Assembly: GCA_951813555.1 (NCBI GenBank)
Contig: OX638344.1
Span: forward strand, 3,225,076 to 3,289,075
DNA length: 64,000 nt
DNA from: an uncultured Acidimicrobiales bacterium
GTDB taxonomy: Bacteria > Actinomycetota > Acidimicrobiia > Acidimicrobiales > Bin134
Reading direction: 5' to 3'
This document shows, piece after piece, positions 7,451 to 16,435 of the stretch. The notes under the pieces were generated by a model. The model was not told the DNA's origin, searched no databases, and was given only the letters and a program-made list of their open reading frames with translations. Numbering within the stretch: position 1 is the stretch's first letter; each line of letters begins with the position of its first letter. Position numbers and translations under genes: made by a program.

Positions 7451-8343
7451 ACCCGGTCGGCCCCAGCCTGCCGCCGGGAGAGTTTGTCGATCTGCCCGAG
7501 CGAGGCCGGGTGTTCGTCCGCCGGACCGAGGGGCCGCCGGGCTCGCCCACCGTCGTGCTGCTGCACGGCTGGACGGTGACCGCCGATCTGAACTGGTACC
7601 CGGCCTTCAAGCCGCTGTCCCAGCGGGCCTCGGTGGTGGCGTTCGACCATCGGGGCCACGGCCAGGGGCTTCCCACCCGGCGATTCCAGTTCTCCGACTG
7701 CGCTGCCGACGTTCTGGCCGTGGCCGACGCCTTGGCAATCGACCGCTTCGTATGCGTGGGCTATTCCATGGGCGGCGCTATCGCCCAGATGGCTGCTCGG
7801 GCCGCCCCCGACCGGATGGCCGGGCTCGTTCTGGGCGCCACGTCCACGAGTTTTCGGGGTCGAGGATTGCGGGCTGTGCGCTTCTCGCTACTCCCGGTGG
7901 TGGCCGCTGCCTCCCGTTTGGCCCCGGTCAAGCTCCGGCATTGGGGCTGGGAGCAAACCGTCTTCAACGTTATCGGCACCAATATCGGCCGCTGGGCCCA
8001 GGCCGAGGTTCTCAGAGGCGACCCTCAAGCTATACTCGATGCTGGAACTGAGCTGTTCAACTTCGACTCCTCGCCGTGGATCGCGGAGTTGGCCATGCCG
8101 ATCGCCCAGATCCGCACGCTGGGCGACGAAGTGGTGCCCGACTATCTCCAACAAGAGCTGGCCGACGGCGTCTCAGACATTCGGGTCTTCTCCTATCGGG
8201 GCGGCCACGCATCGGTGGTCACCGATTTTGACAGCTTCTGGGGCTGCCTGAGCATGGCCCTCGACTCGGTGGGGGTGCCCGCACAGAACCAGTCTGCGAG
8301 CAGTTCATCGTCTGACCCATCCACGTCTGAGGCCAGCCGATAG
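7435..8343 (+). CDS. alpha/beta hydrolase
   Basis: 302 residues from the TTG at 7435. Alpha/beta hydrolase fold: [15 protein letters not shown] (oxyanion-hole region), FDHRGHGQG, nucleophile elbow GYSMGG (Ser), acid in [10 protein letters not shown] and His in YRGGHASVV, so the triad is complete. No signal peptide. The substrate cannot be read from sequence; relatives include esterases and epoxide- or lactone-type hydrolases. The TTG start is chosen because the same TTG context is present in the ancestral junction copy at the greA stop. The C-terminal 25 residues are Ser-rich. Upstream of leuC on the same strand. Confidence 0.85.
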   Translation: MSSSGDPVGPSLPPGEFVDLPERGRVFVRRTEGPPGSPTVVLLHGWTVTADLNWYPAFKPLSQRASVVAFDHRGHGQGLPTRRFQFSDCAADVLAVADALAIDRFVCVGYSMGGAIAQMAARAAPDRMAGLVLGATSTSFRGRGLRAVRFSLLPVVAAASRLAPVKLRHWGWEQTVFNVIGTNIGRWAQAEVLRGDPQAILDAGTELFNFDSSPWIAELAMPIAQIRTLGDEVVPDYLQQELADGVSDIRVFSYRGGHASVVTDFDSFWGCLSMALDSVGVPAQNQSASSSSSDPSTSEASR

Positions 8344-8375
8344 CCTCAGCCCCAAGAAAAGAAATCGGAGCGCAA

Positions 8376-9776
8376 ATGGGCCGAACCCTCAGCGAGAAGA
8401 TCTGGGACCGCCACGTGGTGCACCAAGCCGATGGCGAGCCCGACCTGCTGTACATCGACCTGCACCTCATCCACGAGGTGACCTCGCCGCAGGCCTTCGA
8501 CGGGCTCCGCTTGAACGGCCGGTCGGTGCGCAGGCCCGACCTCACGGTGGCCACTGAGGATCACAATGTCCCCACCGACAACATCGCTTGGCCCATCGCT
8601 GATCCCGTCTCCCGCCAGCAGGTGGAGGCGCTGCGGGCCAACTGCGAGGAATTCAGCATCACCCTCTACCCGATGGGAAGCCCTGGCCAGGGCATCGTGC
8701 ACGTGATCGGCCCGGAGATGGGCCTCACCCAGCCGGGCATGACCATCGTGTGCGGCGACAGCCACACCTCCACCCACGGAGCGTTCGGAGCATTGGCCTT
8801 CGGCATCGGCACCAGCGAGGTTGAGCATGTGCTGGCCACCCAGACCCTCCCCCAGCAGCGGCCCGGCACCATGTCGGTGACGGTGGACGGCACCCTGCCG
8901 GTGACCTGCACCGCCAAAGACGTGATTCTGGCCATCATCGGGCGCATCGGCACCGGCGGGGGCATCGGCTCGGTCATCGAGTACCGGGGATCGGTGATCC
9001 GGTCGCTGTCGATGGAGGGGCGCATGACGGTGTGCAACATGTCGATCGAGGCCGGGGCCCGAGCTGGATTGATCGCCCCCGACGACACCACCTTCGAATA
9101 CCTGCAAGGGCGGCCCCACGCTCCGAATGGGGCGGATTGGGATACCGCCCTCGATGACTGGCGCAGCCTCTATAGCGACAGCGACGCCGCTTTCGACAAA
9201 GAGGTGGTGATCGACGGTTCTGAGCTGGTACCCCACGTGTCATGGGGCACGAATCCGGCCCAGGTCGCCCCAATCAACGGCACCGTGCCCGATCCCGACA
9301 GCTTCGCCGAGGGCAGCGGGCGGGAGTCAGCGGCCCGAGCGCTCGAATACATGGGCCTGAAGCCGGGAACTCCTCTGAGGGAGGTCCCGGTGGACACCGT
9401 GTTCATCGGCTCCTGCACCAACAGCCGCATCGAAGACCTCCGGGTGGCCGCCGCAGTGGTGGAGGGCCGCCGGGTCCGGTCCGGCGTGCGCACCTTCGTG
9501 GTCCCCGGCTCCGGCGCGGTCAAGTCCCAAGCTGAAGCCGAGGGCCTTCACGAGGTATTCAAGGCCGCCGGGTTCGACTGGCGGGAACCGGGCTGCTCGA
9601 TGTGTTTGGCCATGAACCCCGACAAGCTGGCCCCCGGAGAGCGCTGCGCCAGCACCTCAAACCGCAACTTCGAGGGCCGCCAGGGCAAAGGCGGGCGCAC
9701 GCACCTGGTGTCGCCCGCGGTGGCCGCCGCCACCGCAGTGGCCGGCACCTTCGCCACCCCGGGAGACCTGTCATGA
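8376..9776 (+). CDS. leuC: 3-isopropylmalate dehydratase large subunit
   Basis: 466 residues, aconitase-superfamily subunit that isomerises 2- to 3-isopropylmalate with LeuD. The three [4Fe-4S] cysteines are C347 (in IGSCTNSR), C407 and C410 (in [11 protein letters not shown]), at the same numbers as in E. coli Leu[23 protein letters not shown] is intact. The SD-like CGGAGCG precedes the ATG. With cimA present, the LeuCD complex probably also acts on citramalate. leuD starts in the ATGA overlap at its end. Confidence 0.97.
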   Translation: MGRTLSEKIWDRHVVHQADGEPDLLYIDLHLIHEVTSPQAFDGLRLNGRSVRRPDLTVATEDHNVPTDNIAWPIADPVSRQQVEALRANCEEFSITLYPMGSPGQGIVHVIGPEMGLTQPGMTIVCGDSHTSTHGAFGALAFGIGTSEVEHVLATQTLPQQRPGTMSVTVDGTLPVTCTAKDVILAIIGRIGTGGGIGSVIEYRGSVIRSLSMEGRMTVCNMSIEAGARAGLIAPDDTTFEYLQGRPHAPNGADWDTALDDWRSLYSDSDAAFDKEVVIDGSELVPHVSWGTNPAQVAPINGTVPDPDSFAEGSGRESAARALEYMGLKPGTPLREVPVDTVFIGSCTNSRIEDLRVAAAVVEGRRVRSGVRTFVVPGSGAVKSQAEAEGLHEVFKAAGFDWREPGCSMCLAMNPDKLAPGERCASTSNRNFEGRQGKGGRTHLVSPAVAAATAVAGTFATPGDLS

Positions 9777-10366
9777 AGCCGGTTCGGACCATCACCGCCA
9801 CGGCACTGCCGTTGGACCGCAGCGACGTGGACACCGACCAGATCATCCCCAGCGACTGGCTCAAGCGGGTGGAGCGCACCGGCTTCGAGCAGGGACTGTT
9901 CTCGGAGTGGCGCGAAGATCCCGACTTCGTCCTCAACGACACCCGCTTCGCCGAGTCCCGCATCCTCGTGGCCGGGCCCAACTTCGGCACCGGCTCCTCC
10001 CGAGAGCACGCGGTGTGGGCCATTCAGCAGTACGGCTTCGAAGCGGTCATATCCCCCCGCTTCGGCGACATCTTCCGCAACAACGCCACCAAGAACGGCC
10101 TGGTCCCGGTGCAGGTGAGCGAAAAAGTGGTCCGAACTCTGCTCGACTTTGTTACCGCTCACCCATCCATCGAGATCATCATTGACGTCGAAGAGCTCTT
10201 TGTCGTATGCCCCGTCGCCGGCGTCAAATCCGACTTCCTCCTCGACCCCGCCGTTCAGCACCGCCTTCTGAACGGCCTAGACGACATCGGCCTCACTCTG
10301 GCCCATACCGAAGCCATTGACTTCTTCGAGGCAGACCGGCCAGCCTGGATGCCGTCTCTGGCCTAA
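9773..10366 (+). CDS. leuD: 3-isopropylmalate dehydratase small subunit
   Basis: 197 residues from the ATG at 9773, overlapping the leuC stop as ATGA. It forms the swivelling domain of the isopropylmalate isomerase. Signatures: [17 protein letters not shown] and the substrate loop [17 protein letters not shown], then [18 protein letters not shown]. Normal length. A longer reading from 9602 lies inside leuC and is rejected. Confidence 0.97.
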   Translation: MKPVRTITATALPLDRSDVDTDQIIPSDWLKRVERTGFEQGLFSEWREDPDFVLNDTRFAESRILVAGPNFGTGSSREHAVWAIQQYGFEAVISPRFGDIFRNNATKNGLVPVQVSEKVVRTLLDFVTAHPSIEIIIDVEELFVVCPVAGVKSDFLLDPAVQHRLLNGLDDIGLTLAHTEAIDFFEADRPAWMPSLA

Positions 10367-10378
10367 CCGGCCAGCCAT

Positions 10379-10798
10379 TCAGGCCAGACCGACAGCCAAG
10401 ATGGCGCCCCAAGTCGGCATCGCCAACCCCAGCATGGTGAACACCATGGTGCGGGTCTGCCTGGCGAACTGAAGCGCCATTTCGCTCCGCACGCTTTGGA
10501 ACTCAGCCCCGGTCTCGGCCCGCAGCGTCTTGAACTCCGCGGCAGTCTCGATGCGAATGCTGCGCAGTTCGGCATAGACCTTGGTGAACTCGGCGTGCAT
10601 CTCGGTGCGGAGACGGTCTTCGCTGGCTCTGATGTCGTCTTTGAGGAGAAAGACGTCGTCTTTGGTGGCGAGGTCGTGCCAAGGCACGGGGGGAAGGCTC
10701 TCCATCAGGGTTCTAGCCTCCTCCTCTCCCAGCGCTTCGATCAGACGGTTAATCAGCGCCACGCGCCGTTCCTCGCCTAGCGGCCCACTCGCAGGCAT
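10379..10798 (-). CDS. coiled-coil protein with C-terminal membrane helix (DUF1640/CCDC90-like)
   Basis: 139 residues. The N-terminal 45 form a conserved segment with ALGEEEARTLMESLPP. A long charged helix with a regular hydrophobic pattern follows (about residues 45-115, LKDDIRASEDRLRTEMHAEF). One membrane helix closes the protein (TMVFTMLGLAMPTWGAILAV). This layout matches small bacterial DUF1640/CCDC90-type proteins of unknown function. A strong SD (GAGGAGG) precedes the ATG. Convergent with leuD and divergent from the SLH gene at 10924. A truncated copy of its N-terminus lies at 13382-13537. Confidence 0.75.
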   Translation of the reverse strand: MPASGPLGEERRVALINRLIEALGEEEARTLMESLPPVPWHDLATKDDVFLLKDDIRASEDRLRTEMHAEFTKVYAELRSIRIETAAEFKTLRAETGAEFQSVRSEMALQFARQTRTMVFTMLGLAMPTWGAILAVGLA

Positions 10799-10857
10799 AG
10801 CCAGCCTCCTCGGATTTCGTTGTCCTTATGGGAGGACTGCTCCACGTCCTCGAGTGG
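10781..10857. repeat. 77-bp duplicated divergent control region, copy 1
   Basis: Differs from 13520-13596 at 3 of 77 positions. It covers the start of the coiled-coil gene, its SD and the intergenic DNA toward the SLH gene. Conservation is much stronger here than in the coding parts of the two flanking paralogue pairs, suggesting recent duplication, gene conversion or selection on regulatory sites. Confidence 0.88.
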
Positions 10858-10909
10858 TGTTCAACACCCTACCGAGGTGCACGTTGCGTTTCAACCACCG
10901 CCACATCTC

Positions 10910-10915
10910 TAGAAT
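10910..10915 (+). promoter_or_regulatory. -10 box of the first SLH/peptidase-like gene
   Basis: TAGAAT followed by 8 nt and GTG at 10924, the leaderless spacing seen repeatedly in the window. It decides the start of the gene. Confidence 0.5.
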
Positions 10916-10923
10916 CGCTGTTT

Positions 10924-13377
10924 GTGGGTTGGATGTGGCGAATTCGCATTGGCACTGTGCTCGCGGTGGCGCTGGCCTTGGCCGGGCTTACCGCGGCGGG
11001 GCCAGCGGCGTCGGCCCAGTCGACACGCGATGTAGGGGTGCGGGATCGGCTTATCGCCGACCAGGAGAACCTGTTGAACACCTACCGCTGCCGCTTCAGT
11101 GTGGACGTGCATGCAGTTCCCGGCGGGTGCCCGAATCCCGACGCCGTGTCGCCTGGGGTTGCGCCGCCGAGCCCGTCGCAGCAAGACATCGACGTGCGCG
11201 ACGGGCTGATCCAGAGCCAAGAGGCCTTGTTGAATGTATACCGCTGCCGGTTCGGCATCGACACCGAGATCGTGCCCGGCGGCTGCCCCGAACGAGCCTC
11301 ATCGCAGTCGACGCCGGATTCCGGTCCTACCCCCGTTCATGCAACTGCCAAAAGCTACAGCGATGTGCCCGCCGACAGCCCGCAAGCCAAAGGCATCGAC
11401 CGGCTGCGCCGTGACGGGATACTGGCAGGAACTGATTGCGCTGAAGGGCAGTTCTGCCCCGATGAGCCCGTCGACGGCCTGACGTTCGCCACCTGGCTGA
11501 CCCGCGTCCTCGACAACCCGAGTTCCGCCGATCCTATTTCCCGGCTCGTTGAGTTGGGGGTGGCTGCCGACTGCGCTGATCAACACATGGGCCTGTGCGC
11601 GGACGGGGCTGTGCCCAGAAACCAGATGGCAACTTTCTTTGCCCGGGCCTTTGAGCTGGAAGAAGCCAACCCCGCCCGGCTGGTCGATGTTAAAAGCGAC
11701 AACCCCCACCATGACAACATCAGCCGCCTGATGGCAACAACGATTGGCCCTGATTGTGCCTACCACCAGCAGCATCCCAGTTGTCGCCTGGTGGTAACGA
11801 CGATTGACCCTGGTTGTAGCTACCCCAGTCGCTTCTGCCCCGAGGAAGTTGTGACACGAGCCCAAATGGCCGACTTGTTGTCCCGGGCTATTGACTGGCA
11901 AGAGGCTAGGGCAGAGGTAGCCGTCACTGGCACCGAAGAAGCGATCAGCCTGACAGTGACTTATGACGAAGAAGAGCGCAAAGCTACCGTTAGCTGGCGC
12001 AAGCCGCCCGCTAGCAATGGCCGCGTCGACCACTATATTGTTCAATCGCGCACCATGCTGGAGAGCTTTGGGCCCAGGTTTTATCAGCTAGTCGAAGCTG
12101 AGGGCGGCAAGACTAATCACCGGGTGATCGCCTCTAATACCCCCAGCGTCAATCACCTCTATGCTTTTAGGCTGATAGCTGTTTATGCCAACGGTGAAAG
12201 ACTAGCGACAGAAGAAGTTAACATTCCAAGCAACGCCCGCAAAGTGCGCGACGTTATCTGGGACAGAGTCGTCGAGCCCAACCAAGGAGAACACCCCTGG
12301 CTGGCTGACGCTTGGATCCACATGAACGAAGCTGGCAGGTTTGGGATTGGTTTGGGTGCAAATAGAGTTGCGTTTTCCAGTGACTACCCTTATCCAAATG
12401 GACTGAAGCGGAGCTTTGTCCACAACCTTTCGGTTACACGTTTTGTTCTTGAAAGCCAGTATCCAGTAATGCCCCTGCTTATCGAAGAAATGGGTCATGT
12501 TTATACGGTAACCAACGATATAAACGAAAACCCGGCTCCGATTGCTATTGGTCACCTCTATTTACATTTGCTTAAAATCAACCATGGCTCAAAAGCAAAA
12601 AATCCCGCCCGATGCGGCACAACTGAACTTTACGGCGACTTGGGCCAGTTGGTTTTTGGAGAAAGATATTCTCGGTTCGACGCCTATCGGGGTCTGAGGG
12701 GTAGTCTATCCGATGGATTTAGTATGGGGGAGTGGAACTCCTGCGGCTTTCGGCTTGACCAGGCAACCAAATCGCGAGTCGAAAGAGAGGTGCCAGAAAT
12801 AGCCAAGAGTGTCTTTGTTGACCAAGAAATGCCTCAATGGTTTTACGACACCTACCAAAAAACAGACGAAACGATCGACCTCGAAAAGCTTTGGTCAGAT
12901 ATCACAATCGACAAGCGCTACACCATAAATATGAGTCTCATAGCCTACCACCTACGTAATGAATTCGGCGGTTACTGCTCCCAAGAGCAGGTCCGCAAAT
13001 TCATTGAGGGCAAAGCCACAGGTATCACCAACCCATGGAAAGATGGTGGTTGCGAAGACGAAGTGGTCATAGAGGAAGAAACCCGAGCTCCGACGACAAA
13101 CCCGGATCAACCCTACGATGTGGCGGAGCTGATGAGAAGTGGTAACTACGGAAGCTACCCCTTAGTATTCTTGCAAATGCTGGGCAATCGACCCAGTAGT
13201 TGCTGGATCGCCGTCGATGGATATGTCTTCGATATAACGCCTGGTGACAACGGTTATGAATACCCTGGTCCCGGGCAATTGGCCGACCTGTGCGGCAGGG
13301 ATGTGTCAGAACACTTCTCATCCAACAATTTGGAGTTGCCCCCAGCCATGTATCTCAGGGGTGGCCTAATCCAGTAG
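10924..13377 (+). CDS. secreted SLH-repeat protein with degenerate zincin motif and cytochrome b5-like tail
   Basis: 817 residues. Signal peptide to about ASAQ (residue 33). Then two copies of a 32-residue Cys motif (RDxLIxxQExLLNxYRCRF, then xIDxxxVPGGC; about 11030-11130 and 11188-11285). S-layer-homology-like repeats carry extra cysteines (SYSDVPADSP, FCPDEPV, FCPEEVVTRAQMADLL). A fibronectin-III-like segment (VDHYIVQSR) follows, then a domain shared with the gene at 13667. Where that gene has HELGH this one has EEMGH (Glu codon 12484), so zinc binding is doubtful. The C-terminus (CWIAVDGYVFDI, LCGRDVSEHF) resembles cytochrome b5 with the HPGG His replaced by Tyr. Likely surface protein. 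G+C is clearly lower than in neighbours (27 of 60 bases G/C at 12361-12420). Confidence 0.75.
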   Translation: MGWMWRIRIGTVLAVALALAGLTAAGPAASAQSTRDVGVRDRLIADQENLLNTYRCRFSVDVHAVPGGCPNPDAVSPGVAPPSPSQQDIDVRDGLIQSQEALLNVYRCRFGIDTEIVPGGCPERASSQSTPDSGPTPVHATAKSYSDVPADSPQAKGIDRLRRDGILAGTDCAEGQFCPDEPVDGLTFATWLTRVLDNPSSADPISRLVELGVAADCADQHMGLCADGAVPRNQMATFFARAFELEEANPARLVDVKSDNPHHDNISRLMATTIGPDCAYHQQHPSCRLVVTTIDPGCSYPSRFCPEEVVTRAQMADLLSRAIDWQEARAEVAVTGTEEAISLTVTYDEEERKATVSWRKPPASNGRVDHYIVQSRTMLESFGPRFYQLVEAEGGKTNHRVIASNTPSVNHLYAFRLIAVYANGERLATEEVNIPSNARKVRDVIWDRVVEPNQGEHPWLADAWIHMNEAGRFGIGLGANRVAFSSDYPYPNGLKRSFVHNLSVTRFVLESQYPVMPLLIEEMGHVYTVTNDINENPAPIAIGHLYLHLLKINHGSKAKNPARCGTTELYGDLGQLVFGERYSRFDAYRGLRGSLSDGFSMGEWNSCGFRLDQATKSRVEREVPEIAKSVFVDQEMPQWFYDTYQKTDETIDLEKLWSDITIDKRYTINMSLIAYHLRNEFGGYCSQEQVRKFIEGKATGITNPWKDGGCEDEVVIEEETRAPTTNPDQPYDVAELMRSGNYGSYPLVFLQMLGNRPSSCWIAVDGYVFDITPGDNGYEYPGPGQLADLCGRDVSEHFSSNNLELPPAMYLRGGLIQ

Positions 13378-13381
13378 GCCG

Positions 13382-13537
13382 TCAGTCTAGGATGTCGCCT
13401 TCGGTGGTGAGGTCGCGCCAGTGGACGTCGGGCAGGCTCTCCAGCAGAGTTCTCCCCTCCTCCTGTCCCAGCACCTCGCCCAAGCGGTTCATGAGAGCCA
13501 ATCGCTGGCCCTCGCTGATCGGCCCACTCGCAGGCAT
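13382..13537 (-). pseudogene. truncated paralogue of the coiled-coil membrane protein
   Basis: 51 codons from the ATG at 13537: MPASGPISEGQRLALMNRLG and on through LESLPDVHWRDLTTEGDILD. It matches the first 50 residues of the protein at 10379-10798 and stops exactly where that protein's coiled coil begins. The coiled coil and membrane helix are missing. The SD (GAGGAGG) is intact, so a short peptide may still be made. It is a remnant of the duplicated coil-plus-SLH module. Confidence 0.7.
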
Positions 13538-13596
13538 AACCAGCCTCCTCGGATTTCGTTGTCCTTATGGGAGGACTGCTCAACGTCCGCGAGTGG
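13520..13596. repeat. 77-bp duplicated divergent control region, copy 2
   Basis: Partner of 10781-10857, with 3 mismatches in 77. It is oriented the same way: coiled-coil gene start to the left, SLH gene to the right. Confidence 0.88.
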
Positions 13597-15221
13597 TTGC
13601 TGCAACCCCTATAGCTGGCAGCCATTTGTCACAACAACCGATGAGGCCCCTAGACTCGGCTTTCTCATGTTGGTCTTGGCGTTGAGGCGGGTCCGAATCG
13701 GCGTTGCGCTGGCCTTGTTGGCGGGGTCCTTGTTGGCAATCGAACCGGCGGCGGACGCTGGTCTCGCGGCAGGCCTGGCCGATTCTGACCCCTCCCGAAG
13801 GCTTTACAGCGATGTTGAGCCAGAGTACTACGACGAAGATAAGGAGCGCCCGGCCGGGTCTATTTATGACAGCGTCAATCGGTTGCGGGAGCTGGGCATA
13901 TTTGAAGACACCGATTGTGACGATAATAAATTCTGTCCCGATGACCCGGTCGACCGTAAAACTTTCGCTGTTTGGCTGGTCCGGGTTTTGGATGGTGACG
14001 ATGCCCCCGATTTCCTCAAAAAAGGTCAGAGCTTCAAAACCCGTTTTGAGGATATACCAAAGAGCTACCCCGAGGGCAAGCTCATCGAACGCCTAGCCGA
14101 GTTGGAAATAACCACCGGCTGCTCCCTGGAACCGGCCCGCTACTGCCCCGACGGCACCATCCCGCGAAGCCAGCTGGCGACATTCATTTCCCGGGCTCTG
14201 GCCCTGCCCGAAGCCGACCCAATTGGTTTTTGGGATGTCAAAGAAGACAGCTATTACTTTGACCATGTCAATCGCCTAGTGACTACCGGCATCGACGATG
14301 GTTGCAGCGTGGTTAGATTCACACCTTTTAATTTCTGCCCCAACCAGATAGTCTCCAGGGGAGAACTGGCCGAACTGCTGTCTGAAGTTGCCGATTACCT
14401 CGAAGCCGAAAAGATGATTAGAATAACCAAAGACTCCAAACCCGACAACTCAATTGGCTTGTCGGTTAGCTTTGAGGAAGCTCGAGGGTGGAGCGAAGAG
14501 ATTAAGGTTGCTTGGGCCAACCCCAAGAATAATCGGGGTGGGGTTTCCCACTATATCCTGCAATGGCGACCGTCATGGGATGGCTTCAATTACAGGCGCT
14601 ATCAGGTTGTCGAGTATAACAAAAGTGGCCGCTACGAGGTTGAACTACCACGAACCCCCTCGAGTAACATCTACGCCTTCAGAGTCATCGTGGCCTACAG
14701 CAATGAGAACAAAGACCACCTAGCAACTGACGAAGTGAAAATGGCCAATAAATCTCATAAGTTGCAAGATGCGATCGAGGAGCACATAATCGATGCTTAT
14801 GGAGAGGACCAACCTTGGCTAGTTGATGCTTGGAGGTATTCAAGCGGCCCAGCATTGAGCCTATACCCTAGCGACGGAAGCAGCAGGGTAACCAGATCTT
14901 CTGTTGGTGATTACAACCAGCTACAACAGATTCACGTCGGCACGCTGACGTTATCGCATGATCTTGCCTCCGACCTAGTTAATGGAAACTTTAGTCGTGG
15001 CGACATTGGCATCGTGATCCACGAGCTTGGGCATGTATACACTCTCACCAACGGCATAGCTAAAAATGAGGCGCCAATAGCTGTTGGGCATCTATATTTA
15101 GGGCTTTTAGACAAAGACTACTCTACCCGTCCATGTGAATCCAGCGAGCTCTACGCTCGCTTGGCAATGGCTGCGTCTCATGGGGGGATATCCCCAGAGA
15201 TTAGCAATGACCCCAACGATT

Positions 15222-15230
15222 GGGGGGGGG
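15222..15230 (+). repeat. homopolymer tract of nine G
   Basis: Nine G preceded by GAT-T and followed by TATTGG. Eight would keep the paralogue-supported frame (Asp-Trp-Gly-Gly-Tyr-Trp); nine shifts it and stops 10 bases later. Candidate slipped-strand switching site. Confidence 0.85.
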
Positions 15231-15659
15231 TATTGGTCTAATTGCGGATTCGAACTAGACCAAAAGACTAGCAGCCGGGTCCTCAAAGATCTCCGGGACA
15301 TAACACAAAAAGTCTTTTTGGACCGGGGGGATATTCCTCAATGGTTTTATGATGAATACCAAAAAAGTGACGGCTCAATAAACTTAGACAAGTTGTGGGC
15401 AGACATTCCGAGGCTCTCTGGTAGGGAAAAAAGCCTTATTATCTATGGTTTGCGTAATGAATTTGGGGGCTACTGCTCAACTGAAGATCTATATCGACTT
15501 CATATTGGCGAAATAGAAATAGACTCCCTAGACACTCCCTGGAAAGATGCTGGGGGCTGCCCAACCGAAACGGAGATTGAGCCAGGGGAGGAAGAAGGCG
15601 ACTCTGAGGCTAGCTCTAAGCCCCAACCCACCCACAAAGACATCGTAGCTCGAGATACC

Positions 15660-15907
15660 CTAATTGCCGCCCAAGAGTCTTTGCTCAACATCTACCGCTG
15701 TCGTTTCGATATCGACACCGAGGCTGTCCCCGGTGGCTGTGTTGATGAAGAGCCAGCACAAAAACTTGCCGCCCCGGATGCATTTGGCGGAACCCCAACC
15801 GAAGACGACATAAGAGCGAGAGATGACCTAATTGCCGCCCAAGAGTCTTTGCTCAACATCTATCGCTGTCGCTTCGATATCGACACCGAGGCTGTCCCTG
15901 GTGGCTG
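15660..15907 (+). repeat. two near-identical 80-bp copies of a Cys-motif coding repeat
   Basis: 15660-15739 and 15828-15907 differ at about 3 of 80 bases, period 168 bp (56 codons, in frame). Each encodes LIAAQESLLNIYRCRF followed by DIDTEAVPGGC. The near identity at synonymous sites suggests a recent duplication. Confidence 0.88.
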
Positions 15908-15964
15908 CATCAATGGGTACCCCAGACAGCTAATCCAACAGTCTCTAGATTCTGGTTTTTGGTA

Positions 15965-16381
15965 CTAGAGGCTGGCGGGAATGTCGAAAATAGCCTGGGG
16001 CCCTTTCACCCAGTCGTCGAAGACCGAGGCGGCTGGAGTGACGAAGTGGTAGTGGGGCATTAAGACAACAACCTCCGAAGCCTTGGTATTGGCCTGCGTG
16101 GCCAGGGTCGGCTCGCGGCCCAGAGGGTCGCTGGGGCCGGCACACAGGTTAATCGTACCTCTGCGGATGAGGCTTGGGTTGTCCGGGTCCCGGACCGGGT
16201 AGGCAATCAGGGCGGCGTCGATCCGGTTAACCCGGGGATGGACATAGATGTTGCCGCGGACGATCAGCTGGATTAAGCCCATGTCGGAAAAGCCAAAGTA
16301 CGGCCCGCCGCCATCGGTCCCCAAAATCCGCCGGCTCAGCCGCAAGTGGCTGTCACCGCCCCCGTGTAGGGTGCCCGGCAT
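15965..16381 (-). CDS. hypothetical protein, possibly the C-terminal piece of a larger surface protein
   Basis: 138 residues from the ATG at 16381, with GGAGAAATCC as SD. No signal peptide. The middle, LIVRGNIYVHPRVNRIDAAL, followed by INLCAGPSDPLGR, resembles the end of pilus- or surface-associated proteins that contain gN(I/V)Y...vNRiDA...INxC segments. I do not recognise a named family. The C-terminal MPHYHFVTPAASVFDDWVKG is not informative. It overlaps the frameshifted gene by 4 nt tail to tail. It may be a remnant. Confidence 0.5.
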   Translation of the reverse strand: MPGTLHGGGDSHLRLSRRILGTDGGGPYFGFSDMGLIQLIVRGNIYVHPRVNRIDAALIAYPVRDPDNPSLIRRGTINLCAGPSDPLGREPTLATQANTKASEVVVLMPHYHFVTPAASVFDDWVKGPQAIFDIPASL

Positions 16382-16435
16382 GGATTTCTCCGCAAGTTGG
16401 GAACCAACCAGTGCGGTCGCGTCGTCATAGGGAGC

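Larger units (their letters stand above)
13667..15968 (+). pseudogene. secreted SLH-repeat HExxH metallopeptidase-like gene, frameshifted at a G9 tract
   Basis: From the ATG at 13667 the frame encodes a signal peptide (MLVLALRRVRIGVALALLAG), Cys-containing SLH-like repeats (FCPDDPVDRKTFAVWLVRVL, YCPDGTIPRSQLATFISRAL, FCPNQIVSRGELAELLSEVA), a fibronectin-III-like segment and a zincin-like motif VIHELGHVYTLTNG (His codon 15020, residue 452). It ends at 15241. Homology to the paralogue at 10924 continues in another frame from TATTGG (15231) to 15968. Removing one G from the run at 15222-15230 joins them into about 766 residues. The tail has two 32-residue RDxLIAAQE repeats. Either phase-variable, decaying, or a sequencing error. 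Expected role if intact: secreted zinc protease or wall-associated protein. Confidence 0.7.
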
